DNA of 64,000 bases. Source: Chrysomallon squamiferum (lineage: Eukaryota; Mollusca; Gastropoda; Neomphalida; Peltospiridae). The notes beneath the pieces are model-generated. The model was not told where the DNA came from. It did not search any database and saw only the letters and a list, made by a program, of their open reading frames with translations. Below, piece by piece: positions 26,548-38,295 of this stretch (the stretch's first letter is position 1; the number at the start of each line of letters is the position of its first letter). The position numbers were made by a program, and so were the translations under genes. The DNA lies in NCBI GenBank assembly GCA_012295275.1, contig CM022670.1:28328881-28392880 (forward strand), written 5' to 3'.

Positions 26548-26668
26548 ACAGAGTGAGCTATTTTTAATTAGCAGCAAGTAATTTATTTTATACACCATCC
26601 TGTTGAAGTGAAAACATAATGTAGTGTTTGATAAGCTGACTAGTGAGATCTGGCTAGGATCAGAAATG
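26548..26668 (+). repeat. Decayed dispersed repeat of molluscan type, copy A
   Basis: The core AATTAGCAGCAAGTAATTTA, then TTTTATACACCATCCTG, then TTTGATAAGCTGACTAGTGA, then CTGGCTAGGAT parallels the copies at 34552-34680 and 34872-34990. From memory, a repeat with the core AGCAGCAAGGGATCTTTTAT and CTGGAATGAGAAATAGCCCA is widely scattered in molluscan genomes. This copy is the most decayed of the three. Confidence 0.5.
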
Positions 26669-26994
26669 GTGACGCTTCTGTTTTGAATTTTCAGCTGTAG
26701 TTTTCATCCTAAAAAAAAAGAAGAAATGAAGGAAAAAGATTGTAAAAGAAATATTGGTTAAGAATATAACACAAAAACTAATTAAAAAAACACACTGATA
26801 ATAACAACAGAAATAACAACATCATAGCAATACAATAACAATTAATAATATTAAAAATAATAGAAATAATAAAACCTTAGTCACTTGTTTCAATTTATAA
26901 CCATTATCAGTGAGAAAGGTCCATGAGAAATGCAAATAATGAAATCAATATAATGTTAACAAGAAGAAAAGATCTTTGTCCTCTTTTTTTTCAT

Positions 26995-27086
26995 CAAGTT
27001 GCTGCTGACAGATCTCATTTCTATGGACAATTGGTCAACAATTCAGTCTCTGTCCACCTCAAGCAGCCAAACATGACTGACCGCAG
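26995..27086 (+). other. Candidate 5' UTR exon of sulfotransferase gene 1
   Basis: A stretch more balanced in composition than its flanks ends in a good donor, GCAG|GTAAAT (GT at 27087). It lies 779 bases upstream of the gene-1 acceptor (AG at 27864-27865). An ATG at 27073 would, after splicing, stop within two codons of the junction, so this would be untranslated. The exon start cannot be set. This is an inference from position and the donor only. Confidence 0.3.
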
Positions 27087-27656
27087 GTAAATACCTTCTT
27101 CAGTGTAACGGCGTCAAAATAAAGCAATGAGGGAACTAAGGCTGCTTGTTTGTCGACAACATCTTGGCAGCAGCACGTCATGATTTTATGTTTTCCAGTG
27201 TGACTTTAGCACGGTTGCGGTTGATATCAATTGTTGACGGTTGTTTGTTTATACACATGGGTGTTGTGGTACTGTCAGTTTTCTGTGATTATTTGGGCAG
27301 TGCACAGAACATGGTCACAAGTGTGTGTACTTAGTTGTTATTTTTAAAAATCAGCTCAACAGCAGACTTTAAAAAATACATATTTATATGCTTTAGCAGT
27401 ATGACATGTTTGTATTACACAGTGGTGCTGTATTGGTCTTCATTTTTAACATTTATATTTTTTTTAAATAATTTTCTTTTGTGCTATTTTTTTCTTTTTC
27501 TTTTTCTTTTTTTAAATGGTGGTGTACACTGAATGCTTCAAAATTAACTTGTTTGGAAAACCTAATTAATATTTTTGTTTAAATTTTTTGTCTTTTAACA
27601 GATTTGGTTCATTGTAGTTCCCATATTAATATTTAAAATATATTTTTTAGATATAA

Positions 27657-27692
27657 TTATGTGTGTGTGTGTGTGTGACTGTGTGTGTGTGT
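27657..27692. repeat. GT microsatellite in the presumed 5' UTR intron
   Basis: Interrupted (GT)n upstream of the gene-1 acceptor. Confidence 0.85.
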
Positions 27693-27865
27693 CTGTTATG
27701 GCTTTTGTGCTATATCTGTGTTGTTTGTCTTTGTGTGTGTATTTCTGTGACTGTGTATATTTGTTTATGTAGGTGGATGTAGGTGGCTCTGTATCTTGGT
27801 TGATATGTTTGTAGTATACAGTTTTCAAGTGGGTTGTATTTCATACATTATACTTAATATTTCAG

Positions 27866-27889
27866 ATGAATATTTGTGATGACCAGTGA
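27866..27889 (+). promoter_or_regulatory. Overlapping upstream ORF of gene 1
   Basis: The first three bases after the 3' splice site are ATG. They open a seven-codon frame, out of frame with the main CDS, that ends with TGA at 27887-27889, past the main ATG at 27879. If the acceptor at 27865 is used, scanning ribosomes meet this ATG first. Leaky scanning or re-initiation would be needed for the main protein. Confidence 0.5.
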
Positions 27890-28988
27890 TCGTGACTTGA
27901 GAACAAGTAAATCTGTAGACTCAGACATACAGACTATACAGACAGCTTCACAACAAAATGGCTACCAGGAACCAACTACCTCCAGTGTGGTGACAGCAAT
28001 GAGGAAAACCAGGCGGGTATGGATAGCAGGCCTGCCTCTCTGCGCTTTCTTCTACATTGTCTTCTACTGCAACAGTGCAATCTTAGATACTCTCAGCATC
28101 AACACATCACCTCTGGACAATGTCATCATTTCTGGAGGAGGATTCAGAAAGCTGCTTGAGGAAAAAGCTCGGTTGGCAGAAAAGCAGCAACATTCAAATG
28201 GAACTCAGAGACGACTTCCACAATGTATTATAATCGGTGTGCGAAAATGTGGTACCCGAGCAATGCTGGAGTTTTTAAATCTCCACCCCCGTATACAAGC
28301 AGCAGATCAGGAAATTCATTTCTTTGACAACAACACAAGGTACAGACTAGGACTGGACTGGTACATGAAGAGCATGCCATTCTCCCAGCCAGACCAGTTG
28401 ACTTTGGAAAAAACTCCAAAATATTTTGTGTCACATGTTGCTCCATCTCGAATTTGGCGGATGAATAATTCTATAAAACTCATCGTCCTGTTAAGACATC
28501 CTACAACTCGAGTGATTTCCGACTACACACAGATATATTACAACAAGCTGGGAAAAAATGAAACGTTGGAGGATTTTGAAAAACTTGTTCTAGATCCTTA
28601 CACAGGGGAGATAAACACTCACTACAAAGCTGTGCAGGTCAGTGTCTATCACCAGCATCTGTCCCGCTGGTTCAACATCTTCTCCAAAGATCAGGTGCAC
28701 ATTGTTGACGGTGACAATCTTGTTAGTGATCCCATTGCTGAAATCATCAAAGTTGAGAAGTTTCTTGGCTTGGATCACAGAATCACGTATGACAGTGTGT
28801 ATTTCAACCAGACTCGGGGTTTCTACTGCTACAGGGTGAACAGGACTACAGAAAGGTGTCTCGGTGCTAGCAAAGGCCGAAAACACCCTGATATAGACCC
28901 TGTAGTTGTGAAAAAACTTAACAAATTTTTTAAACCACATAACGAACGACTCTTTCGAATGATGAGCAGACGATTTTCATGGAGCTGA
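27879..28988 (+). CDS. Heparan sulfate glucosamine 3-O-sulfotransferase-like protein, gene 1 (369 aa)
   Basis: Predicted type II Golgi membrane enzyme of the HS3ST family, which moves sulfate from PAPS to the 3-OH of glucosamine in heparan sulfate. Residues 1-46 are cytosolic, about 47-70 a membrane anchor, about 71-111 the stem, and 112-369 the catalytic domain. The PAPS-binding loop reads IIIGVRKCGTRA (117-128); Cys replaces the usual Gly. AADQEIHFFD (141-150) carries the presumed catalytic Glu145. The 3'-phosphate site is LLRHPTTRVISDY (204-216). The conserved Cys pair is C317/C327 in GFYC...ERCLGASKGRKHP. Several N-glycosylation sequons are visible, including N310. An acceptor AG (27864-27865) and an in-frame TGA (27867-27869) precede the ATG, so the GTG at 27876 is not the start. 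The whole coding region is one exon. The family is clear; which HS3ST subtype is not. Confidence 0.95.
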   Translation: MTSDRDLRTSKSVDSDIQTIQTASQQNGYQEPTTSSVVTAMRKTRRVWIAGLPLCAFFYIVFYCNSAILDTLSINTSPLDNVIISGGGFRKLLEEKARLAEKQQHSNGTQRRLPQCIIIGVRKCGTRAMLEFLNLHPRIQAADQEIHFFDNNTRYRLGLDWYMKSMPFSQPDQLTLEKTPKYFVSHVAPSRIWRMNNSIKLIVLLRHPTTRVISDYTQIYYNKLGKNETLEDFEKLVLDPYTGEINTHYKAVQVSVYHQHLSRWFNIFSKDQVHIVDGDNLVSDPIAEIIKVEKFLGLDHRITYDSVYFNQTRGFYCYRVNRTTERCLGASKGRKHPDIDPVVVKKLNKFFKPHNERLFRMMSRRFSWS

Positions 28989-29822
28989 AATTTGAAATTA
29001 TGATTCTGAATTTTAAAATTTTTTTTTATTATTATTATGTTATACAGACAGATGTATGAACAAATTATATTTATGAGAAATTTTTCTTGTTAAAAGAAAA
29101 ACAAAACTGACTTAAGTAAATGTTGAGTTAAAAGTGAATGTTTTCAAAAGATATTTAGCAAGGTTATGCATTCTTCTTGCTCAGGGGACAGATCAAGGAT
29201 TTTAGAAAAAAGTGGGTATCACACTTGTGGTGAAGATATAACATTCAAGATGAAATGAGATTTGTTGTTTAAAAAACTCAGTTGGCAATATACAGCAAGC
29301 ATTTACTCAGTATATTCTGTGTGGTTCTGTATATGTTGCTCTGTATCCTATCTGACATATTTATCACACTTTCTCAAACTTCATTTCTCTTATAATAATT
29401 TAATTCCATTCAGTACCTGTCATAATACTTTTCTCTTTAAAATTTAGAACATTTCAAAAGAAATTTAGGCACTTTGTAAATGGCATTTAAAACTAAATCC
29501 ATTAAAAAAAAATTTAAACTTCTTTGTAACATTAGTGCTAACTTTTAATTATTTCTTTTGCTGAAAAAAAAAAATCATTCTGTAATTAGTGTACATAATA
29601 TTATATAGTACATGTATAATATTTGTAAAGGGAGGTAATCCTGTTTGTAACATCATCTAAAGAGTAAAGTGCCAAATTAGATCTTTTAAAATGTGGAGAA
29701 TTTGCTTTTTAATGATTAATTAACAGAATTGGTTATTATATACAATCCTGTAGGATCAGTATTAAACTGTATATGCCTTCACTGCCAGATATTTTCTCTG
29801 TCATTTACTAAATTAATAAGTA

Positions 29823-29828
29823 AATAAA
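29823..29828 (+). terminator. Possible polyadenylation signal of gene 1
   Basis: First exact AATAAA that I find downstream of the gene-1 stop, about 835 bases away, in AT-rich sequence where the hexamer also arises by chance. Confidence 0.25.
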
Positions 29829-29829
29829 A

Positions 29830-30266
29830 ATTGTAAATTTAAAATAATAATAATAATAATTATATATATAATAAATCATAATAAGTCTTAAAATAAATAA
29901 CAAATAATCACGATGACTTACTGCAGTTTATTTAACAAATCATTTTTAAGAACAGCTTTTTAAAATTATTTCACCATATTAACAGGGTGAAAAGAAGAAA
30001 AAGAAACATGAGTTAAAAAAACGATACAGTTTGATTTTTAAAATAATTATTCTGCATTACGCTGATTAGTTTGGATGTAAAGGTCATAGTTTATTAATCA
30101 TCTGAAAGATTTATTTTCATCACAGTCACATCCAGGGATACTTTTTGGGCAACATTAATATTCCAATAACACAAACATGCAAACATGCTTTTGGACCATG
30201 CTTAATATTAATATTCCAAACAATGACAGAATGTAACAAAAATTAACTAATGACATTCCCACTGTT

Positions 30267-30300
<34 letters not shown>

Positions 30301-32070
30301 TAACAATAATAACATTGACTTTTAACAAAATCAAATAATATCACTTTTATTAGAAATATAGAAGTTGAATATTAGGATGTTTTAAACTTATGATATTAAT
30401 TACTTTGTTAAAATATGAAGTTCCATAACACAATTATAACATAAATAAATTAATTAATTAATAAATGTTTTTATAAAATTATAATAAATATTAAATGGCA
30501 GGAAAGTTCCTGCATTAATTATAGAAATTACGATAGTATTTAGTCATTTACATTGTTATGTCAGGAATGACTGACTGGATATTAATCAGTTAAAATGATA
30601 GTAAATTGGATGAACAGAAAATAGTTTGTACATCTTTTTGTATGCAGCATAATAATAAAACATAGGTACTATATGACATAAACAATTCTTCAGTGTAAAA
30701 TAATTTTTATCACTGGATATCTACAATGATAAAAAACAAAAGTTAATAAATAAATCAGTCTTAGTAAAATGTATATTTGTGATGATAATCACAGGTTTTC
30801 ACATTGCCATGAGAAATAAAATAAAGTAAATTGTATATCTGGGTGTTATAAAATAACTTACTCTGGCTTTGATTTTATCATTTGGTCTGCATTCATATCT
30901 GTCAGAAAACATCAGTGTAAGATAGGAAATGATTATCTACAACAGATGTTTACGCTATGCTGACAGTGGATTGATGTTTACGTTATTCAGACTATTGATG
31001 TTTACGTTATCTTACAAACTGGCAGGAAGAACACATTTTTCTCAGTGTTAGGTATCATACAAGTCACTTTGGTATGACAGCTGCATGTATGTTATAGCAT
31101 GTAGTGAAATAACAATGTAAATTATTTTATAAAGGTGGTGAAATAAAAAGGTCATATTGTCTAGTCACTTGTAAAATAAAATATTTATTAAATATTTGAT
31201 ATTAATCTTTTTTTTTTTTTTTAGTTATTATATTAATCTTTTTTTGGATATGTTCATTATTCTGGTGGGTTGCATCATAAATGAAATTATTTTTCACAAT
31301 TAATGATGCAACTTCTTCCATGTTTAATTACTCTTCATGTTATTTAATTTTTTTTAAAGTAAAAGAAATAGGAAGTTTCATTTAGGAAATAAGCTTTAAT
31401 TAGCATGATTGATATTATTCTCTTCATTCTAATTGTAAAAGTATTGACAGTCTGTATATGAATATGTATGAGAGAGAGAGAGCAAAGAGAGAGAAAGAGA
31501 GACAGAGAGAGAGAAAGAGATTTAAAACTATTAACATGAGAATGCCATTATGCTTACATTCTCATTCTTTTCCTTTGAAATGAACTTGTTAAACAGAGCA
31601 TTTAGAAAAACATCTGTATTAACTAAAATACAAGACATTAATAATCTATACAAATTACTTGGTAACATGACTTCCAAATTTAGTTTCTTCTATACAGAAT
31701 AAATAACAGAAGAAAAATTGTAATTAACTGAATGTATTAAAATATTTAGAAGATGCCTAATTTAACTTGTATACAGAATAAATAACAGAAATCATAATGA
31801 AATGTACAGACTTAAGAGAAAGATGGCTTCCTTGTTTTAACGTGAATACTGAATACATATTAGCAGGTAATGTGAGTGAAATAAAATTATATCTTTGTAC
31901 AAACATGATGACATTTTCTTTCAGAAATAAAATATCTCTTGCATAACAATTTGTTTTGTTTTTGTTGATATAAAGTTATTTTCTGAGGTTTTCATTTAAT
32001 GAAAAAAAGCAGAGAAAAGAGGTAGTGACATGTTTGATTGGTAAGATTATAAGTAATGTGTACTGCAATA

Positions 32071-32163
<93 letters not shown>

Positions 32164-32884
32164 TTTGAAGAGAAAGAAATTTATAAAACACTTTAAATAA
32201 AAAATAATAATAATAATGATAAAAAAAAAATGGTTATCCGAACTTGTATATTTTGTTAAAAGAGATTTTTTAAAACATAATCTAATCTTCAGTGTACCTC
32301 TACTCAGTCTCATGACAGCACTTACCTTGAAGTTTTAATATCATCATCTTTGAATTAGCCTGTTTCACTGTGTAATTCTTCCTTGTTATATGAGTATTGA
32401 TTTAAACCAAACCTGTGAAAGTTTTATCCAGCATTAGTCTCAAAATAGCCTTTGATGTCACATTAATCTCTCACTGTGGTATTGTAATTGTGTAAGTACC
32501 TTATAATGTCCCATTCCGACACAGATCAGCTCTTCAGGTGTCAGTTTATGGTGTGGGATGATTGATGTGTCATCATCTCCTCACACATTGTTTAACAGGA
32601 CAGATACACAGAAAGAAAATTATCTTTATTCGATTTTTACTTTAAATTTGTTTTTGTATGTATAGCAGCACATTATTAATAATGAATTTTTAATTTAAAT
32701 TTCTTTTCGTGTTGTCAGCAGATTATTTTTTACTGGATTTAAAGTTCAAATTTGTGTTTTATATATTCAACAGATTTACTTTTATTATCATTTTTTCTTT
32801 CTTTCTTTCTTTTTTCTTTTTCTGTTATTATTATTATTATTATTTATTATTATTGTTCATTTTTTCTAAATGTTTTATTATTAC

Positions 32885-32915
<31 letters not shown>

Positions 32916-34550
32916 GTAATTTATTTCAATCTTTATTCATTAATCAGAATATATATATTTTTAATTTAAATTTATTATATGTTCTGCATACCTTTTATTG
33001 AAATCAATTTTTAATTAAATTTTTTCTTTTGTTGTTATTAAATAATAGTGCTTTATTTCAGTTAATTATTGGAAAAAAGTTCACTGTGCTTATGTAAACA
33101 CTGAAATGCTTAGAAAAGAGATAAAGCAAGAGACAAAGAAATTCAAACTGTAAATATATAATGAAAAGAATACAGAATATGAATAAAATATTGCCTTGTT
33201 AAATTTAAAACTATGATAATCATTAATGATTACTATATTCAGTTGTAGCAGCTGCAAAAATACACTCATAAAAGGACACACACACACACACACACAAAAG
33301 AAAAAGGACAAAAAAAGAAAAGAAAAATAATAACATTCACTCATTTTCAAGTATTCCACTTCTGTTTAATGATAATATATGTTTGATGAAATATGTGAAA
33401 AGTAATTCCTTTTTTATACATTGTACTCCATCATCTGTTTTTTGTTTTTTTTCAAAATTGATTTTCCATACATAAATGAAATAAAACTTTGCCAGTTGGG
33501 TCATTGAAAACACAATAACTTCGGACCCTACTGAAAAGTTGTCCTGTATTGCTTTTGAGGTATTCTGTCACAATACCAAGTGATGGATTACAGCAGGTTG
33601 ACAAAGACACCTGAACTATAAACTAAACCTGAAATTCAAATGTTCTATTGATCAGAGATTATTCATATGATTGTCAGACAATGTAGGATTGAATAGGCAG
33701 CACAAAAAAAAGAAAAAAAGCAATCCCCCCAAAATAAAACAACATCCAAACTTCAGCTGCTGTGATTTAATTAGATAAATAAAAACCAAAGTTAAAAACT
33801 TCACCTGTGAAATAGACTTATATAATTATCAAACAACCTAGGACTGGAAAAAAATAAATAAAAATAGAACTGTGTTGTTTTAATTATAGAAATAAAAACC
33901 AAAGTTTAAAACATCCTCAATGTTTTGACTAGGAGAAAGGGTGTAAGCACATCACCCAACTGCACTGGATAGTGTCAACACATTTTTGTCAGCTGAAGGT
34001 TTGGAATATATTTCTGTCACCCTTATGTAACAATTACATAACAACAGCCTGATGATTAGAAAATATTAAAGCACGAAAATTGTAAACTTTACTGAACTCT
34101 GCACTTTAACTTAAATATAGCAGTCATCATAATCTGGCTGGTGTGTTATAATGATGGATATTTTCTCTACAGGGGTAATTATTATTCAAGATGTTTGGTT
34201 GCTCAGTGAAAGTGATAGTGTACTAGTTGTACTGAATATTCTGATAGTGAAGTGTGATGTCAGTTTGGACAATGATTACCTGTTAGAATTATTTTAGGTA
34301 CATTTTACTGTTGTTTTAATGTGAGCAGTATTAAAGAACTGTGAAAACAATAGCTGTACATTTTTAAATTGTGTGTCTTTTGGTAAAGTTGGATTACTGT
34401 TTTATTAATATTCTTTATGTGTCATTAACAAAAAGAAGAAAGAAAAAAGAATATTTGTTTTGATAATGTCAAGACACATTTAGTTATAAATAATCATTAG
34501 ATTTCAGACTTACAGTTTTCTTCTAATGATGTGAAAGGGGAATCAACTGC
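29830..34550. other. Gene-free intergenic spacer (genes 1 to 2)
   Basis: AT-rich, with (AAT)n runs (about 29843-29860, 30270-30300), purine-rich GAGA (about 31469-31520), the long GA tract and ATT runs. Three copies of a GATGTTTACG(T/C)TAT unit lie at about 30945-31008. A diverged direct duplication, with shared phrase AATAAAAACCAAAGTT, lies at about 33640-33930. No gene recognised. Confidence 0.5.
32076..32157. repeat. (GA)n microsatellite, about 41 units
   Basis: Uninterrupted GA dinucleotides, the longest pure dinucleotide tract in the window. The Leu/Ser repeat frames on the minus strand are readings of it. Confidence 0.95.
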
Positions 34551-34551
34551 A

Positions 34552-34680
34552 ATTATTTCATGGGCTATTCTCACTGATTAGCAGCAAGGGATCTTTTATA
34601 AACACCTTCCCATAATTATAAAAGCTGTGTGCTACAGCAACAGATAAATCTCTTTGAGAAACAGTGCAGTGGGCACAGTC
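34552..34680 (+). repeat. Decayed dispersed repeat of molluscan type, copy B
   Basis: Contains ATTTCATGGGCTATTCTCAC, then TGATTAGCAGCAAGGGATCT, then TTTATAAACACCTTCCCATA, and ends GCAGTGGGCACAG. The 5' half is the best preserved of the three copies. Same orientation as copy C, which follows after about 190 bases. Confidence 0.65.
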
Positions 34681-34871
34681 ATTAGATGTTTATATATATA
34701 TAATTATATTATAATATAAACATTATTCAAGAACGCAAACCTGATTTTTTTTTTTTTTCCCATGCAGTGCTGCTTTATTTGATAATTATGTGTATGTCTG
34801 ATCAATATAACATTTACATTTCAGGTTCACTTTATAGTTCAGATATCTTTTGTCAATCCATGGATTCTCTT

Positions 34872-34990
34872 ATTGATTAACAGCTAGTGAACTTCTATGT
34901 GCTTTCTCAGAAAAGTATATACTGTACTATGTCTTTGATAAACCAGTCATGAAGTTCTGGGTGGAATGAGAGACAGCCCAGTGGGCACAG
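34872..34990 (+). repeat. Decayed dispersed repeat of molluscan type, copy C
   Basis: The 3' half is well preserved: GTCTTTGATAAACCAGTCAT, then CTGGGTGGAATGAGAGACAG, ending CCCAGTGGGCACAG. This is the same end as copy B (GCAGTGGGCACAG), so copies B and C are two insertions or a duplication of one. Confidence 0.65.
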
Positions 34991-37123
34991 CCAGTACTGA
35001 AATGTGAAAGTAATTGTTAATTTGTGAAATAAATGGGTTGACAGTGGAACTGGAAGTAGCCTACTGACTAATCAACTTGTGAAAGTAATTATTAACAATT
35101 TCAGAATCAAATATGTCAACAGTGTATCAGACAGCCAACTACATGTTAGAATTTTCTTGATAATTGTTTTTGTTGTCAGTGACATTAATGAATTGTCTTC
35201 ATTTGACCAGTGGACACATCTGAGCAGTGGACATGAAGATAAGTCATCTGTCTTGTCTGCCAGGACATGTCAAAGGACAGAGACATAACTTTGTGGTCAC
35301 TGATTGATGTTGTTGTCTGTTCATCCTTTGTTCTGTGCACAATAGAAGTTTGTATCTTTAACATCACTTAGTGGAAATGTTAAGTTAGTATGTGCTAGGA
35401 TTTCACTTACCACTGGTAAGAATTATATCTTTTTTTTCTCTATTCTTTATTTTTTTCTATAATGCTGCCATTATATTTTGTTTTAACTGAGAAACAAAGA
35501 GAGTGAATGAGAGAGAGATTTGAAAAAAAAGAAGGTTGTTAAATATATATGTATTTTTAACATCATATACATTGCTGAAAGAGATTTTTGAAAACAGCCA
35601 GTATGAGAATTAATCTATTCATCAAAGCACTTCTACTCACTATCATAATAAGGCATCTTTGTTTGTTCTGTTTGTTTTATTTGATTAGAACTGGATATTG
35701 CTTTGTTTTTTTTTAAAAGAAGAAAAAAGTTATTTTGATATAACACTGAAAGAGACATTTAATAAAGAAATAAGATTATTTATAATGTATTTCTATATAA
35801 TTAAACACACACACACACACACACACACAGTCATACACACGTTTGGGATTGTGAAGAGAAAGAGGGAGAGAAAGAAAAAGAAAGAAATACATTTGGCTCT
35901 ATAATGTTTTATATCACTTAGATGGGAAATTAGTTATTTTATTATTATCATTATTTTTTAATTTACTATTGATGTTATATATATCTGATCATACAGTTTT
36001 GTAATAAAGTATCTGTGGAAATCTTCAAAATAAAAAACAAAACTATTCTTAACAAAGAACAACAGAATAAAAACACAAAACACAAAACGTGGAACAGAAA
36101 AACAAATCATTCCATCTTTTTGTTATTCTGAGTTGTTTTTCTAAATGACTATTACATTATAACAAATCAGTTTTGGAAATCTGTATTTATAATTTGTACA
36201 TGTATCACAAAAAGTGCTGTTGTTCAAGGAAATGGATAAGGGAAGGGTATAAGAGGAAGATAGAAACAAGATGAAAAAAGAAACCAACAAAAAACAGATG
36301 GGATAGTTTATAGGAGAAATGACAAAATAAACAGTTACAAGGAGAGACAGACAAAAAGAGAGAGGAATGACCCATGGGAAGAATGAATGTGTTATTTTTT
36401 AAAAACATTAGTGGTTTAAATGTAAAACAATGTATAAACATCAGTGAAATTTATTGGCTATATTATTTATGATTTTTAAGTTGAAATATATGCATCCATG
36501 TCTGAGCATGCATATGTAAATGCATGTGTATGTGTATATGACTGCATGTATTGTGTATGTTTATATCAAGGCTTATAAAGAAACTGAATTATGATAAATC
36601 TTTAATACAAAGGGCTCTTTCAGATCACATATAAATGTTTTATACTAAAAATAAATTCTGCAGACAATCTTCCATCTCCTGGATTTCACAAACTTCCAGA
36701 TATTTTGAAAACTATCTGCCACATTCCTGTATTGTCAACAAAACAGTTTGATTTGTGGGTTTATCCAACTTCCAGGACAGACTGACCAGTAAAAGCTGGA
36801 CCATGGGCAGTGGTCAGGCATCCTCAAACATTCTAGTTTTGTCTTATGTCAAGACAGGTCAGTGTAGTAGAAAAATGAGAGTAAAGGAAAATATTTACAC
36901 ATTCTCTACTGGAACAATCTGATTAAATGTATAGAACATAGAACATTTGTTTAAGGCACTATTGAATTTGGTAAAGTTTAGCTAGCTTTGAAAACTTCTA
37001 CTACTGAATTAAATTAAAACATTATTTTAACAGAAATGTTAGGTATTTGTGAAGTCTGGCTAGGGTAAAACTTTTAGAATTTTGGAAACAATTTGTCTTT
37101 TTTAATGTTTTAATTTTTAATTA
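34991..37123. other. Gene-free intergenic spacer
   Basis: AT-rich, with a CA tract (about 35803-35829) and purine-rich runs. No gene recognised. Confidence 0.5.
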
Positions 37124-37395
37124 ATTATTTTATTTTATTTTATTTTATTGTTTTTATTTTTTTAAATTTTTTTTTAATAAATTATTTCATTTTTTTATTT
37201 TATTTTATTTTATTTTATTTTATTTTATTTCATTTTTTTATTTTATTTTATTTTATTTTATTTTATTTTATTTTATTTTATTTTATTTTATTTTATTTTA
37301 TTTTATTGTTTTTATTTTTTTAAATTTATTTTTAATAAATTATTTTATTTCATTTTATTTTATTTCATTTCATTTCATTTTATTTTATTTTTTCT
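37124..37395. repeat. (ATTTT)n pentanucleotide satellite with interruptions
   Basis: About 270 bases dominated by TTTTA/ATTTT pentamers. The longest pure part is 37240-37305, and TTTTC variants lie near the 3' edge. It lies 0.9 kb upstream of the gene-2 acceptor, probably in its 5' UTR intron or promoter region. Confidence 0.9.
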
Positions 37396-38267
37396 CATTT
37401 GACACCAAATTAATTTTTTATGCAGATTTGAAGTTAATATAATATTATATAATTTTTTTTTTTTTTAAAGTATTGTTGTCTAATTATGTTTATGAATACC
37501 CTAGTAATATAATAATAATAAATTCTAACAGGTTAAACTGGAAATGTATCTGCATGTAAGAAAAAAAGTAATTAAAAACAATAATTGAAAACTATCTTAG
37601 ACTTACTTGAAAGGAAATTATTTAAATTCTAATTTTTAAATAGAAATGTGCATCTGAAAACCTTGAGACAACAATATTACATATTTCCATACTGTCTAAA
37701 TATTCTGAAATGAGTGTGTTTAACTTATCTGTTTCTTGAGCATATTGTGATGGATGTCATATCAGCATGAAAAAAGAAACAATTTATAAGGAGTTTCATG
37801 CTGACTCAGTCTTTATAAGCTTTTATGTTTTGTTACTTTTGATCTCATGCATCTCTTTTTACTTTTTAAACTGTTTGTATGCATGCATACATCAATACTT
37901 ACTTAAATGCACAAAGAAACAAAGAGACATGTACACACACAAAAACCCCCACCTCATATGTATATATTTTTATTTTCAGATGGTCCACTGTTATTTCATA
38001 ATTATCATTCTATTTGAAGCTGGATATGACAATAGACAAAAAATACGTTTCAATTCTTTGTATCAAAATAAGCATAAAATTGATTTTCATACAGAAAATT
38101 ATTTAATAATTAAATTCAAACATAATTTCACGACAGTATCTTTCATACTGAATAAATGATTTTTATTTTATACATTAAATATATGAATTTTAAAAAAATC
38201 TTGTTTTATAATAAAATGAATTTTAAAAGAATATGTTATTGTATAAACAAAAATATAATTTTTGCTC

Positions 38268-38288
38268 CTTTTTTTTTTTCAGGTGAGT
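38268..38288 (+). promoter_or_regulatory. 3' splice site fused to a donor consensus before gene 2
   Basis: A polypyrimidine tract leads to CAG (AG at 38281-38282), directly followed by GTGAGT (38283-38288). This is a strong acceptor for the gene-2 coding exon. The six bases after it are also a near-ideal 5' splice site, the arrangement called a recursive (ratchet) splice site. Whether it is used that way cannot be read from sequence. Confidence 0.5.
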
Positions 38289-38295
38289 TGTTGCC

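Noticed and set aside
27876-27878. GTG as an alternative start of gene 1
   Set aside because: The next codon is ATG, eukaryotic initiation favours it, and an in-frame TGA lies at 27867-27869.
37767-38159. 130-codon plus-strand frame just before gene 2
   Set aside because: Composition is that of AT-rich spacer (Ile/Phe/Lys/Tyr), it crosses a likely acceptor-like TTTTCAG, and no domain is recognisable. It probably lies in the 5' UTR intron of gene 2.
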